Assembly (NCBI GenBank): GCA_023459875.1
Contig: JAEWRY010000001.1
Span: forward strand, 72,106-136,105
DNA from: Bacillota bacterium
Lineage (GTDB): Bacteria; Bacillota; Clostridia; Oscillospirales; Oscillospiraceae
Direction of reading: 5' to 3'
Length of the DNA: 64,000 nucleotides
Positions 26,105-34,571 of this stretch are shown here, piece by piece. The notes beneath the pieces are model-generated. The model was not told the origin of the DNA and searched no databases. It worked only from the letters and a program-made list of their open reading frames with translations. The position numbers and the translations under genes were made by a program. Numbering within the stretch: the first letter of the stretch is position 1; each line of letters starts with the position of its first letter.

Positions 26105-26932
26105 ATGTCCGCTAACGAAAAAAAAACTGTGTGGGCCGCCTGTTTCAGCCCCACAGGAACCACTAGAAAAATTGTAAACGCGCTGGCCGACCAAATCGCA
26201 AAAACACTTGACCGGGAACGCAAAACCTTCGATTTTACCCTTCCCGGCACCCGTACCGATTCCCCTTCCTTTTCCCCAAATGACTTGGTCGTGCTGGGTG
26301 TGCCGGTCTATGCCGGAAGGGTGCCAAACCTGATGGGCTCCTATCTCCGCTCTCTCGCGGGCGGCGGCGCACTGGCCGTTCCCATCGTTCTCTACGGCAA
26401 CCGGGCCTATGAGGATTCCCTCATTGAGCTGCGGGATATTTTGGAGGAAGACGGTTTTTGCACCATCGCTGGCGGCGCTTTCATCGGAGAGCACTCTTTT
26501 TCCTACATACTGGGCGCAGAACGTCCCGATTCGGCGGATATGGAGATCGCGGCTAAATTCGGAGCGGAGATCTGCGGTAAGCTGCGTAAGGGTACGCAGG
26601 AGCACCCGGTGTCCGTTCCGGGCTGCGCTCCTTACCGCAACTATCACCAGCCCACCGATCAGCAGGGCAACCGTTTGGTTTTTCTGAAGGACAAGCCGAA
26701 AACCAATGAAGAATGCAATCACTGCGGCCTTTGCGTGAAACTCTGTCCCCTGGGTTCCATCGATAAGGACGATCCTTCCCTGGTCAGCGGCCCCTGCATG
26801 AAATGCGGCGCCTGCGTGAAGGGCTGCCCCAAAAAGGCAAAATACTACGACAGCGTTCCCTTCCTCCGACACAAGCAGGATCTGGAGGAGCTCTATACCA
26901 ATCCCAGGAAGGAACCGGAGTATTTTTTATAA
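26105..26932 (+). CDS. EFR1-type ferredoxin-flavodoxin protein
   Basis: This 275-residue protein joins an N-terminal flavodoxin-like fold (FSPTGTTRKIVNALAD at about 13-28) to two [4Fe-4S] ferredoxin motifs near the end: CNHCGLCVKLCPLGSI and CMKCGACVKGCPKKAKYY. It is a small electron carrier of anaerobes; its partners are unknown. It is translated with the XpaC-like gene, with GGAGG overlapping that gene's stop. It ends in element A copy 1. Confidence 0.9.
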   Translation: MSANEKKTVWAACFSPTGTTRKIVNALADQIAKTLDRERKTFDFTLPGTRTDSPSFSPNDLVVLGVPVYAGRVPNLMGSYLRSLAGGGALAVPIVLYGNRAYEDSLIELRDILEEDGFCTIAGGAFIGEHSFSYILGAERPDSADMEIAAKFGAEICGKLRKGTQEHPVSVPGCAPYRNYHQPTDQQGNRLVFLKDKPKTNEECNHCGLCVKLCPLGSIDKDDPSLVSGPCMKCGACVKGCPKKAKYYDSVPFLRHKQDLEELYTNPRKEPEYFL

Positions 26933-26943
26933 GCAATACATAA

Positions 26944-26976
26944 CAAGTGCCCCGGAACATTGATTCCGGGGCACTT
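26944..26976 (+). repeat. 33-bp hairpin direct repeat, left of element A copy 1
   Basis: A near-perfect stem-loop (AAGTGCCCCGGAA at 26945-26957, loop CATTGA, TTCCGGGGCACTT at 26964-26976). The same 33 bases recur exactly at 27184-27216. It has no T-run after it. Confidence 0.95.
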
Positions 26977-27183
26977 CAACTTATCAAAAAAGTCCCTCGT
27001 CCTTTTCGCCACCGGCGAAAAGCTTTTGCGGATTTTGCGTTGCGTTTCGTGACCGAAATCCGCAAAAGATTGTATACCAGTGTCCAGCGGGAATTCACTT
27101 CTCACTGGACACTCTTTGTGCGGCTCCAAAGAGCCGCTTCCACCTTATCGTTTTGTCTAAAAAACTTGGTTTTTCGACAGTCT
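26977..27183 (+). repeat. Hairpin-rich element A, copy 1 (207-nt core)
   Basis: Five stem-loops in order: TTTTCGCC/GGCGAAAA; a long stem CTTTTGCGGATTT against AAATCCGCAAAAG; a 15-bp stem at 27079-27113 with loop TTCAC; GCGGCTC/GAGCCGC; and a final A/T-rich hairpin ending TTTTTCGACAG. It aligns without gaps to copy 2. It lies between the ferredoxin gene and a convergent ABC transporter gene. Weak terminal inverted repeats of the type (C)TRTCRAAAAA are seen at the ends. Confidence 0.88.
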
Positions 27184-27216
27184 CAAGTGCCCCGGAACAT
27201 TGATTCCGGGGCACTT
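27184..27216 (+). repeat. 33-bp hairpin direct repeat, right of element A copy 1
   Basis: Exact copy of 26944-26976, 240 bp downstream. The bases just outside the repeat differ on both sides. Confidence 0.95.
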
Positions 27217-27226
27217 GCCTATGCCG

Positions 27227-27979
27227 CTATATCTTATAAAGGGCTTTGAGCTCATGGGGTGATGTTTGCGCCCGCCCTTCTCCCGAGAGGTCCAGAACAA
27301 TTTTGCCCTGGTCCAGCATGATGGTGCGGGTGCCGACAGTCAGTGCGGAGGAGATATCGTGCGTAACCATCAGCGTGGTAATATTGTCCTCTGCTGCAAT
27401 TTCCGCCGTAAGGTGTAAAATACACTCGGCGGCTGCCGGGTCCAGAGCAGCGGTGTGTTCATCCAAAAGGAGCAGCTTGGGAACCGAAAGGGTGCTCATA
27501 AGCAGCGTCACCGCCTGACGTTCTCCTCCCGAGAGGAGCCTCACCGGAGTCCTCATTTTGTCTTCCAGCCCCATGCCAAGCCTGGCAACGCGATCCCTTA
27601 ATTTTGCGGGCTCATGCCGGTTCAGCGCGGGAGCAAAAGGATTTCCCCTGCTGCGCTGCGCGGACAGCGTCAGGTTCTCCTCGATGGTAAGGTCCGGAGC
27701 GGTCCCTTTCAAGGGATCCTGAAACAGTCTGCCGATGGACCGGGCTCTTAAATGTTCTTTTTGGAAAGTGACGTCGCGCCCGTCCAGCAGGACGGTTCCG
27801 CCGCCCGGCAGCAGCGCGCCGGCGATAAGATCCAGCAGCGTTGACTTGCCGGTGCCGTTGGAACCCAGAAGGGTGACAAACTCGCCCTTCGAGAGGTGCA
27901 GGTTCACATCGTTCAGGACGGTTTGGGCATTGGGCCTATTGGGCTGAAAAGTCATGCAAATATGCCGGAGCTCCAGCAT
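27227..27979 (-). CDS. ABC transporter ATP-binding protein (TrpZ-like)
   Basis: This 250-residue ATPase has Walker A GSNGTGKSTLL, signature LLSGGERQAVTLLMS, Walker B LLLLDEHTAALD and a switch His in MVTHDISSA. It is the last gene of a minus-strand operon: binding protein, permease, ATPase. The family is that of the tryptophan/tyrosine-type (TrpXYZ) importers. One base separates it from the permease gene, so the two are co-translated. Confidence 0.93.
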   Translation of the reverse strand: MLELRHICMTFQPNRPNAQTVLNDVNLHLSKGEFVTLLGSNGTGKSTLLDLIAGALLPGGGTVLLDGRDVTFQKEHLRARSIGRLFQDPLKGTAPDLTIEENLTLSAQRSRGNPFAPALNRHEPAKLRDRVARLGMGLEDKMRTPVRLLSGGERQAVTLLMSTLSVPKLLLLDEHTAALDPAAAECILHLTAEIAAEDNITTLMVTHDISSALTVGTRTIMLDQGKIVLDLSGEGRAQTSPHELKALYKI

Positions 27980-27980
27980 G

Positions 27981-28853
27981 TCACGCCACCCCCCTTCTCA
28001 GGCCGAGCCGGCGCTTCAAGGCCGGAAGGGAGAGGGCTAATGCCACGAGTGCGGCTGAAACCAGCTTGAGGGCATAGGCGGGGAAAACATTGTACCGCAC
28101 CGCGGCGGCCACCACAAGGCGGTAAAGGACGGACCCAACCACCGCGGAAAAAAGGCCCAGCGTGGCCGAGCGCCTTCCAAAGATAGCCTCCCCCAGGATG
28201 ACCGAAGCCAGACCGATCACCACGGTGCCCACACCGGCGTTTACATCGCCGAATCCCTGGTATTGGGCGAGAACCGCCCCTGAAAGGGCCACACAGCTGT
28301 TGGAGAGGGCCAGCGCGGCTATTCTGGCTCTGTCTGCGTCCACGGCAACCGACCTCGCCATGGCCTCATTGCAGCCGCAGGCCCGTATGCGAAGTCCTGC
28401 CCTGGTATGAAAAAACCAGGTCAGCAGGAGAAGAACCAGGAGGGCAAAGAACATAGGAAAAAGCCCCTTGCTGATCGCCTTCCCAATGGGGAACAGGTTA
28501 AAAAGCGTCGCAGCATTTAAAAGAGAGAGGTTGGGCGCTCCCCCCTGGACCGCAAGGTTCACGGTATAGAGTCCCGACATGGTGAGGATGCCCGAGAGGA
28601 TGGGGGCGATACCGCACTTGGTCTGCAGGAGCCCGGTAACGACACCGGACATTGCTCCCGCTGCAAGCGCGGTCAGGAGGGCAAGCAGCGGATGACCCGC
28701 CAGGGTAAGGGCGGCGGATACCGCCACACCCAGCGAAAAGGCGCCGTCGGCGGTAAGGTCCGGAACGTTTAAGATTCTGAATGAGACATACACGCCCATA
28801 CCTAACGTTGCGTAAAGAAAGCCCTGCTGAAGAGAGCCCCAAAAAAGAGTCAG
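27981..28853 (-). CDS. ABC transporter permease (TrpY-like), probable CTG start
   Basis: About 290 residues and eight or nine membrane segments, with LGMGVYVSFRILNVPDLTADGAF and a later GFGDVNAGVGTVVIGLASVILGEA, typical of TrpY/branched-chain-type permeases. The first in-frame ATG (28799) would begin inside the first membrane segment. The frame continues upstream as LTLFWGSLQQGFLYATLG, and AAGGAGG (28861-28868 on the other strand) sits 8 bp before a CTG at 28853. I therefore infer a CTG (or nearby ATT) start. Confidence 0.8.
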   Translation of the reverse strand: MTLFWGSLQQGFLYATLGMGVYVSFRILNVPDLTADGAFSLGVAVSAALTLAGHPLLALLTALAAGAMSGVVTGLLQTKCGIAPILSGILTMSGLYTVNLAVQGGAPNLSLLNAATLFNLFPIGKAISKGLFPMFFALLVLLLLTWFFHTRAGLRIRACGCNEAMARSVAVDADRARIAALALSNSCVALSGAVLAQYQGFGDVNAGVGTVVIGLASVILGEAIFGRRSATLGLFSAVVGSVLYRLVVAAAVRYNVFPAYALKLVSAALVALALSLPALKRRLGLRRGVA

Positions 28854-28882
28854 AAAAATCGCCTCCTTGCGCGGCGCCAGGG

Positions 28883-29890
28883 TTACTCGCCGATCAGAAC
28901 GGCGGTTTTGGACAGGTTCTCGGGTATCTGAACGCCGATGGCTTCGGCGGTCGCTTTGTTGATGACGGTAAGATACGCGTCCACGGTAACCACAGGGATT
29001 TCCGAAATCGGGGTCCCCTTGAAGTACTTATCCGCCAAATCTGCCGACTGACGGCCGGTCTCCCGCTCACTGACGCTGACGGTGGCAAGCGCGCCGTAGG
29101 ACACCATGGATGGTGCGCTGCCGTAAACCGGAAGCTTTGCTTCCTTTGCCGCTTCGGCTACCTGGGGCATAGCGGCCAGTATCGTGGAATCGATGGGAAC
29201 GTAAATAGCGTCGGCCTGGTCGGCCAGATCCTGGGCGGCCTGCTGGATCTCGGCGGAATTTATGATGACACGTTCTATATATTTGACGCCGATACTGTCC
29301 AGATAGGCTTCGGCCTTCTTTACGGTGAGCACCGAGTTGATGAGCCCCGCGTTATAAAGGATTCCATAAGTCTTAACGCCGGGGGTAAGCTCTTCCGCCA
29401 GGTCAAAGAGCAGATTGACCGGTACCAGATTGGAAGTCCCTGTTGCGTTTTTATCCGGTTTTTCCTTGCTGCTCATAAGCCCCGCCGTTACCGGGTCGGT
29501 AACCGAGATAAAAACGATCGGAATATCCGATTCCAAATTTACCGCCGCCTGTGCGGCGGAGGTGACGAGTGGCACCAAAAGGTCCACTTTTTCGTCGATC
29601 AGGGACTGACAGAGGGTGTTGAGGGTTGCCATATCGTTTCCCGCGTCCCGGCAGTCAAAGGTCATCCGGTCCTCGGTATAGCCCAGTTCCCTCATCCGCT
29701 CAATGAAGCCTTCCCTCATATCGGTGAAAGACTCGTTATCGGTAAGCTGTACAATTCCCACCTTCAGTGGCTTTTCCCCTGGAGAAGGAGGCGGGGCGCC
29801 TGCCGAAGACCTTCCCGTGGAGCAGCCCGGGAGCAGGGCAAGTACAACAGCCGCCACAGATATAAGAGCAAAGGATTTTTTCATTCCCAT
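28883..29890 (-). CDS. ABC transporter substrate-binding lipoprotein (TrpX-like)
   Basis: This 335-residue protein has a lipobox signal (LALLPGC) and the ABC_sub_bind fold. Stretches such as KVGIVQLTDNESFTDMREGF, PIVFISVTDPVTAGL and YVPIDSTILAAMPQV are typical. Family members bind tryptophan, tyrosine or related small molecules; the ligand here is not known. It is first in a three-gene operon. No T-box fits in the roughly 105 bp between it and the tRNA-Val terminator. Confidence 0.88.
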   Translation of the reverse strand: MGMKKSFALISVAAVVLALLPGCSTGRSSAGAPPPSPGEKPLKVGIVQLTDNESFTDMREGFIERMRELGYTEDRMTFDCRDAGNDMATLNTLCQSLIDEKVDLLVPLVTSAAQAAVNLESDIPIVFISVTDPVTAGLMSSKEKPDKNATGTSNLVPVNLLFDLAEELTPGVKTYGILYNAGLINSVLTVKKAEAYLDSIGVKYIERVIINSAEIQQAAQDLADQADAIYVPIDSTILAAMPQVAEAAKEAKLPVYGSAPSMVSYGALATVSVSERETGRQSADLADKYFKGTPISEIPVVTVDAYLTVINKATAEAIGVQIPENLSKTAVLIGE

Positions 29891-29996
29891 GTATCCTTCC
29901 CGGCGGACCAGCCGCCTTAGTTCTTTTTTCCGTAAGCCCTTTCGAACCTGCCCGTCGGTTGGCCATTAATGCTTGTTTATTTTTGATCAATAATAT

Positions 29997-30033
29997 TAAA
30001 AAAATGCCAAAGGTCATGACCTTTGGCATTTTT
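29997..30033 (-). terminator. Intrinsic terminator of tRNA-Val
   Basis: AAATGCCAAAGGTCATGACCTTTGGCATTT-type perfect palindrome with A/T runs on both sides, directly 3' of the tRNA on the minus strand. Confidence 0.88.
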
Positions 30034-30109
30034 TGGTGGACGATACAGGACTCGAACCTGTGACCTCCCGCACGTCAAGCGGATGCTCTACCAGCTGAGC
30101 TAATCGTCC
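30034..30109 (-). tRNA. tRNA-Val (GAC)
   Basis: A 76-nt cloverleaf on the minus strand: acceptor GGACGAT/ATCGTCC, anticodon loop TTGACGT in stem CCGC/GCGG, T loop TTCGAGT and an encoded CCA. It stands alone. Confidence 0.92.
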
Positions 30110-30225
30110 ATGCAGGCGAGGAGTATTTTACCTTAGTTCCATCCAATTGTCAAGTACCCCAGGCGACTCTTTCGCAGAAAATTCCCGCCGCCGCATCTTT
30201 ATGGGCAGCGGGAATTGATTTCAGA

Positions 30226-30435
30226 TCAATAGCCGGGGTAAATGTCGCTCTTCTTGGGCAGGATAAAGCACGCGATGATATAAGCCCAGAACCCGATGGT
30301 GCCGGCCAGAGAAAGCAATACCCAACCAAGACGGACAAGGCTGGGATCAATATTAAAATACTCGGCGATTCCGCCGCAGACGCCGGCAACCATCTTACCG
30401 TTCTCGACGCGATAGAGCTTTTTGGGTTCGTTCAT
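30226..30435 (-). CDS. PspC domain protein
   Basis: This 69-residue protein is a single PspC domain: KKLYRVENGKMVAGVCGGIAEYFNIDPSLVR, then one or two membrane segments (about 39-60). PspC proteins act in envelope stress responses in some bacteria; stand-alone copies like this are common and mostly unstudied. AGGAGG lies just ahead of the ATG. Confidence 0.9.
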   Translation of the reverse strand: MNEPKKLYRVENGKMVAGVCGGIAEYFNIDPSLVRLGWVLLSLAGTIGFWAYIIACFILPKKSDIYPGY

Positions 30436-30516
30436 ACCTCTGCCTCCTTTTCAAGTCTATATATACGTGAAAATTGTGAACATAGTATGGGGAAAGATTG
30501 AAGTATTTTTAAATTA

Positions 30517-31698
30517 TCAGGATTTTGCCGCAACCGGGACCAACGCCCCGTCGCCGGCGACCGAAACCCGCTCGATCTCCAGCCCGGTATTGCGGGATAT
30601 TTCGTCCAGGCGGATGCCCTCGGTAATGTTCGCGACCAGCGAGACGGCCACGCCGTGGCGCTTGGCTCTGCCCGTGCGGCCGATGCGGTGGATATAGTAC
30701 TCGTTTTCGTCGGGCACGTCGAAATTGATGACCGCGTCCACGTCGTCGATATCGAGGCCACGGGCTGCCACGTCGGTAGCCACCAGAATGCGGATTTCGC
30801 CGTCCCGGAAGCTCGAGAGGGTCTTTTCCCGGATGCGCTGCTGCATGTCCCCGTGGATGCACTCGGCGGAGACCTTCCGCATTTTCAGAAGGCCGGCGAG
30901 CCGGTCGGTCATGTTCTTGGTGTTGCAAAAGGCGATGACCCGGTCGTATCCCTCGTGGTTCAGGATGGAAACCAACGTCTCGACCTTGTCTCCCCTGTCC
31001 ACGTCGATCCGGTACTGCTTGATGTCCGGCCGGTTCTCCTCGTCGGGCCGCACGATGATCTCAACCGGGTCCCGCTGGTACATCCAGGAGATATCCATGA
31101 CTTCCCGTGAGATCGTCGCCGAAAACATCCCCAGGTTCCTGCGGTGGGGTATTAGATTCAAAATTCGGGTCACGTCCCTTACAAAGCCCATGTCCAGCAT
31201 CCGGTCGGCCTCGTCAAGCACCACCGTCTGGACCTTGTCCAGCCGCATGGTGTGCCGCTTCAAATGGTCCATGAGCCTGCCGGGGGTCGCCACCACGATC
31301 TGCGGCTTTTTTTTGAGCTGGGTGATCTGCTTTTCAATGGGCTGTCCGCCGTAGAGGCAGACCGACCGGACGCCCTCTTTAAACAGGCACAGGTCCCGCA
31401 GCTCCTCCTGAATCTGAATGGCAAGCTCGCGAGTGGGCGCTAAGATAAGTCCAAGCACATCGCCCGATTCGGCACTCATATGCTCCACCATGGGGATTCC
31501 AAAGGCAAAGGTCTTGCCCGTGCCGGTGGGAGCCTTGGCAATGACGTCCTTCCAGTCCATGAAATACGGAATGGCGCCCGTCTGAATGGGAGTGGCGTGG
31601 GTATAGCCTTTTTTCTGGATGGCTTTCATGAGCTCGGGGGAAAGATTCAGATTGCTGTAGTCTTGTATATCGCTTACGATTTCTCCGTTAATCTCCAT
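30517..31698 (-). CDS. DEAD-box RNA helicase
   Basis: This 393-residue protein has the Q motif (THATPIQTGAIP), APTGTGKT, PTRELAIQ, VLDEADRMLDMGF, FSATI and HRIGRTGRAKR, so both RecA-like helicase domains are complete. The C-terminal tail is short, without an obvious RNA-binding extension. I chose the ATG at 31698 because of AAGGAAG ahead; the open frame extends upstream to 31755 without content. It is divergent from an ABC-F gene, which also acts around the ribosome. Confidence 0.93.
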   Translation of the reverse strand: MEINGEIVSDIQDYSNLNLSPELMKAIQKKGYTHATPIQTGAIPYFMDWKDVIAKAPTGTGKTFAFGIPMVEHMSAESGDVLGLILAPTRELAIQIQEELRDLCLFKEGVRSVCLYGGQPIEKQITQLKKKPQIVVATPGRLMDHLKRHTMRLDKVQTVVLDEADRMLDMGFVRDVTRILNLIPHRRNLGMFSATISREVMDISWMYQRDPVEIIVRPDEENRPDIKQYRIDVDRGDKVETLVSILNHEGYDRVIAFCNTKNMTDRLAGLLKMRKVSAECIHGDMQQRIREKTLSSFRDGEIRILVATDVAARGLDIDDVDAVINFDVPDENEYYIHRIGRTGRAKRHGVAVSLVANITEGIRLDEISRNTGLEIERVSVAGDGALVPVAAKS

Positions 31699-31866
31699 AT
31701 TTTCTTCCTTTATTTCAATAATACCTATAGAGTGTATCACGTTCGCTCCTCTCATGCAATAGTTGTTGATTTTTGCTCTTTGTTTTATTGCGGTTTCATG
31801 TTATAATCATTCGAAACCGCTTTTATAAGCAAATTTTGGTTAGCCTTTTACGAGAAGGAGCAAGAT

Positions 31867-33465
31867 ATGATCACCGTTACCGACCTTGGCCTGCAATACG
31901 GCGGCTCTGTTTTATTCTCCCACGCGGACCTTCAGTTTACCCGGGGGAACTGTTACGGCATTATCGGCGCCAACGGCGCGGGTAAATCCACCTTCCTCAA
32001 AATACTCTCCGGCGAGCTGGACTCCACCACCGGCTCTGTAACCATTCTCCCCAAAACACGAATGTCGGTCCTCAAGCAGGACCAGAACGCCTATGACGCT
32101 TATTCCGTTATGGACGCGGTTATCATGGGGAATCTGAGGCTCTATCAGATCGGCAAGGAAAAGGACGCTCTCTACGCCAAGGAAGAAATGACCGACGAGG
32201 ACGGCGTGCGCGCCTGCGAGCTGGAGGAGGAATACGCGGAGCTGGGCGGCTGGGAGGCCGAATCGGACGCCTCTCGCATCCTGCAGGGTCTCGGCATTGG
32301 CACCGAGCACCACTTCGAGCCCATGAACTCCCTCGACGGCCGGCTGAAGGTCAAAGTTCTCCTGGCCCAGGCCCTCTTCGGCAATCCCGACATCCTGCTG
32401 CTGGACGAACCGACAAACAACCTCGATCTGGAGGCCAGCAACTGGCTGGAGGATTTTTTGCTGGATTTCCCCGGCACCGTCATCGTGGTCTCCCACGACC
32501 GCCATTTTCTCAACACCATCTGCACCCACATCGTGGATATCGACTACAACAAAATCAAAATGTACGTGGGCAACTACGACTTTTGGTACGAATCCTCCCA
32601 GCTCATGCAGACCCTTATCAAAAACCAGAGCAAGCGCAACGAGGATAAGATCCGCGAGTTGCAGGAGTTCATCTCCCGTTTTTCCGCCAACAAATCCAAG
32701 TCCAAGCAGGCCACCTCCCGCCGGAAGCTGCTCGATAAGCTCACGGTGGAGGAAATGCCCGCCTCTTCCCGCCGGTATCCCTGGGTGAATTTCAAGCCCG
32801 ACCGGGAGATCGGCAAGGATATTCTCTTCGTCACCGAGGTCTCCAAGACCATCGACGGGGTGAAGGTGCTCGATAAGGTCTCCTTTAACGTGAACCACGG
32901 GGATAAAATCGCCCTGGTAGGCGACTTTGAAAACGCCCACACCGCCCTTTTCAAAATTCTGGCCGGGGAGATGGAGCCGGACGAAGGTACCGTTAAATGG
33001 GGCCAGACCGCCAGCCTCTCCTATTTTCCTAAGGACAATACGCATTTTTTTAACGGCTGCGATGACAGTCTCCTTGACTGGCTGCGCCAGTTCTCGGAGG
33101 ATAAGCACGAATCCTACCTCCGGGGCTTTCTGGGTCGGATGCTCTTCTCCGGCGACGATATTTTTAAGCAGGTGAGGGTGCTCTCCGGCGGTGAAAAGGT
33201 GCGCTGCATGCTCTCCCGCATGATGCTCTCCGGCTCCAACGTCCTTTTACTGGACCAGCCCACGAACCACCTGGACCTGGAATCCATCGCCGCCCTCAAC
33301 AACGGACTTTCCGACGTGAAATGCAACGTCATCGTCTCCAGCCACGACCACCAGTTGGTCCAGACGGTGGCCAACCGCATCTTCGACTTTACGCCGGACG
33401 GAAAACTCATCGACCGGCAGATGGCCTATGACGATTATCTCGCCACCCTGGCGCCGAAGCAGTAA
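31867..33465 (+). CDS. ABC-F family ATPase (YbiT-like)
   Basis: This 532-residue soluble protein has two ABC modules without membrane domains. Module 1 has GANGAGKSTFLKILSG and DEPTNNLDLEASNWL; the linker is rich in Lys/Ser/Arg (about 255-295). Module 2 has a degenerate Walker A (GDFENAHTALFKIL), LSGGEKVRCMLSRMML and DQPTNHLDLESI. ABC-F proteins work at the ribosomal E site in translation control or antibiotic protection. The unusual second Walker A, lacking GKS/T, is a YbiT-type trait. AGAAGGAG precedes the ATG. Confidence 0.92.
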   Translation: MITVTDLGLQYGGSVLFSHADLQFTRGNCYGIIGANGAGKSTFLKILSGELDSTTGSVTILPKTRMSVLKQDQNAYDAYSVMDAVIMGNLRLYQIGKEKDALYAKEEMTDEDGVRACELEEEYAELGGWEAESDASRILQGLGIGTEHHFEPMNSLDGRLKVKVLLAQALFGNPDILLLDEPTNNLDLEASNWLEDFLLDFPGTVIVVSHDRHFLNTICTHIVDIDYNKIKMYVGNYDFWYESSQLMQTLIKNQSKRNEDKIRELQEFISRFSANKSKSKQATSRRKLLDKLTVEEMPASSRRYPWVNFKPDREIGKDILFVTEVSKTIDGVKVLDKVSFNVNHGDKIALVGDFENAHTALFKILAGEMEPDEGTVKWGQTASLSYFPKDNTHFFNGCDDSLLDWLRQFSEDKHESYLRGFLGRMLFSGDDIFKQVRVLSGGEKVRCMLSRMMLSGSNVLLLDQPTNHLDLESIAALNNGLSDVKCNVIVSSHDHQLVQTVANRIFDFTPDGKLIDRQMAYDDYLATLAPKQ

Positions 33466-33557
33466 GAGGCCCTCGGAGTATCACAGTCCGCGGTCCGGAT
33501 GCCTTTCCCCTGCCGCTTCCGTTGCCTTGATGTATGACTCGAAGGGAGCTGTTTTGT

Positions 33558-34571
33558 GTGCGAAAACAGTATTCATTACCCGCTTTTGCCCTTTTTTCCG
33601 GCGCCATCGGATTCATTCTGCGCAGATGGGTGCTCGCCACCGCTTACGAAACTATCACCGGACTGCCTATTCCGGGCGCGCCGGCGGTTATGGCTCTGTT
33701 TATCCCGTCCGCGCTGTTTGCCGTTCTGGCGCTGATTTTTTGTCAGGGGCGTCACTACGGTTTCCCGGGGGGATATGACGAGGCCTTCCATTCCCCCAGC
33801 CCTCTCGTCTCATCCGTCACGATCACGGCGGGCTTTCTCATGGGCGCCGGAGGCATTCTCAAATTCCTGGGTGTGCTGCAGACCTCCTCGTCTTCCATTC
33901 TCACAGCGGAGACCGGGTCCGCTGTCTGGGGCGCCCATTCCAACATCCCCACCCTTGCTCTGTGCGTTTTGTGCCTGTGCTCGACCTTCTGTCTTATCCT
34001 CACCGCAAAAAATAATTACCGGCAGGAGGGAAAGGGTACGCGCAGCCTGCCGCTGCTCATTCCCGCTTACGCTTGCTGTGCCTGGCTTATCACGACCTAT
34101 GAGGCCAGAGCGGGTCATCCCTTCCTCATCGACTATATCTGCGAACTCTTCGCCATTATCGCGGTGGTGCTGGCCCTTTATTTTATCGCGGGCTTCTCTT
34201 TTGAAAAGTCAAAGGTAAAACGCACTCTCCTTGCAAGCCTGTTGGGCATCTATTTTTCCTGCGTTTGTCTCGCCGCCGCGGGCGACCTTGCCACCATGCT
34301 GCTCTATTCTTTTGCCGTTCTTTACCTTACGGTGTCGGTTTTTGTTCTTCTGAAGAATGATGGGCGAATGCTTGTTTCCAAAGGAGAACCGGAAGCGGTC
34401 CAGGAGGACTCTGCTATCCGGCTTGGCGGCAGCCCTGAAGACGCCGTTTTGAACCAATCCGCTCTTGATTCAGACCAAATCGGCGGTAGGGAACCCGAAG
34501 CTGAGGACTCCGCCACCGGGGAACCCCGTCCCGATACCCAAGATTCCGTGAAGGAGGACCAACCCAAATGA
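33558..34571 (+). CDS. Unrecognised polytopic membrane protein with acidic tail
   Basis: This protein of about 337 residues has roughly eight membrane segments (to about residue 260) and then a hydrophilic acidic tail rich in Glu, Asp and Ser (about 265-337). I do not recognise the family. I chose the GTG at 33558 because AAGGGAG lies 10 bp ahead; the in-frame ATG at 33534 has no ribosome site. Its stop overlaps the start of metG (ATGA), so it is co-translated with it. No catalytic motif is visible. Confidence 0.7.
   Translation: MRKQYSLPAFALFSGAIGFILRRWVLATAYETITGLPIPGAPAVMALFIPSALFAVLALIFCQGRHYGFPGGYDEAFHSPSPLVSSVTITAGFLMGAGGILKFLGVLQTSSSSILTAETGSAVWGAHSNIPTLALCVLCLCSTFCLILTAKNNYRQEGKGTRSLPLLIPAYACCAWLITTYEARAGHPFLIDYICELFAIIAVVLALYFIAGFSFEKSKVKRTLLASLLGIYFSCVCLAAAGDLATMLLYSFAVLYLTVSVFVLLKNDGRMLVSKGEPEAVQEDSAIRLGGSPEDAVLNQSALDSDQIGGREPEAEDSATGEPRPDTQDSVKEDQPK

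Noticed and set aside
26893..27129. Minus-strand ORFs of 73-78 codons across element A copies 1 and 2 with similar peptides (MEPHKEC... KRTRDFFD)
   Set aside because: The similarity follows from the DNA element itself. Copy 3 has no such frame, and the changes between copies keep base pairing, not codons.
29891..29996. T-box or other riboswitch ahead of the TrpX-like operon
   Set aside because: Only about 105 bp separate the gene from the tRNA-Val terminator, too short for a T-box, and no specifier or T-box sequence is visible.
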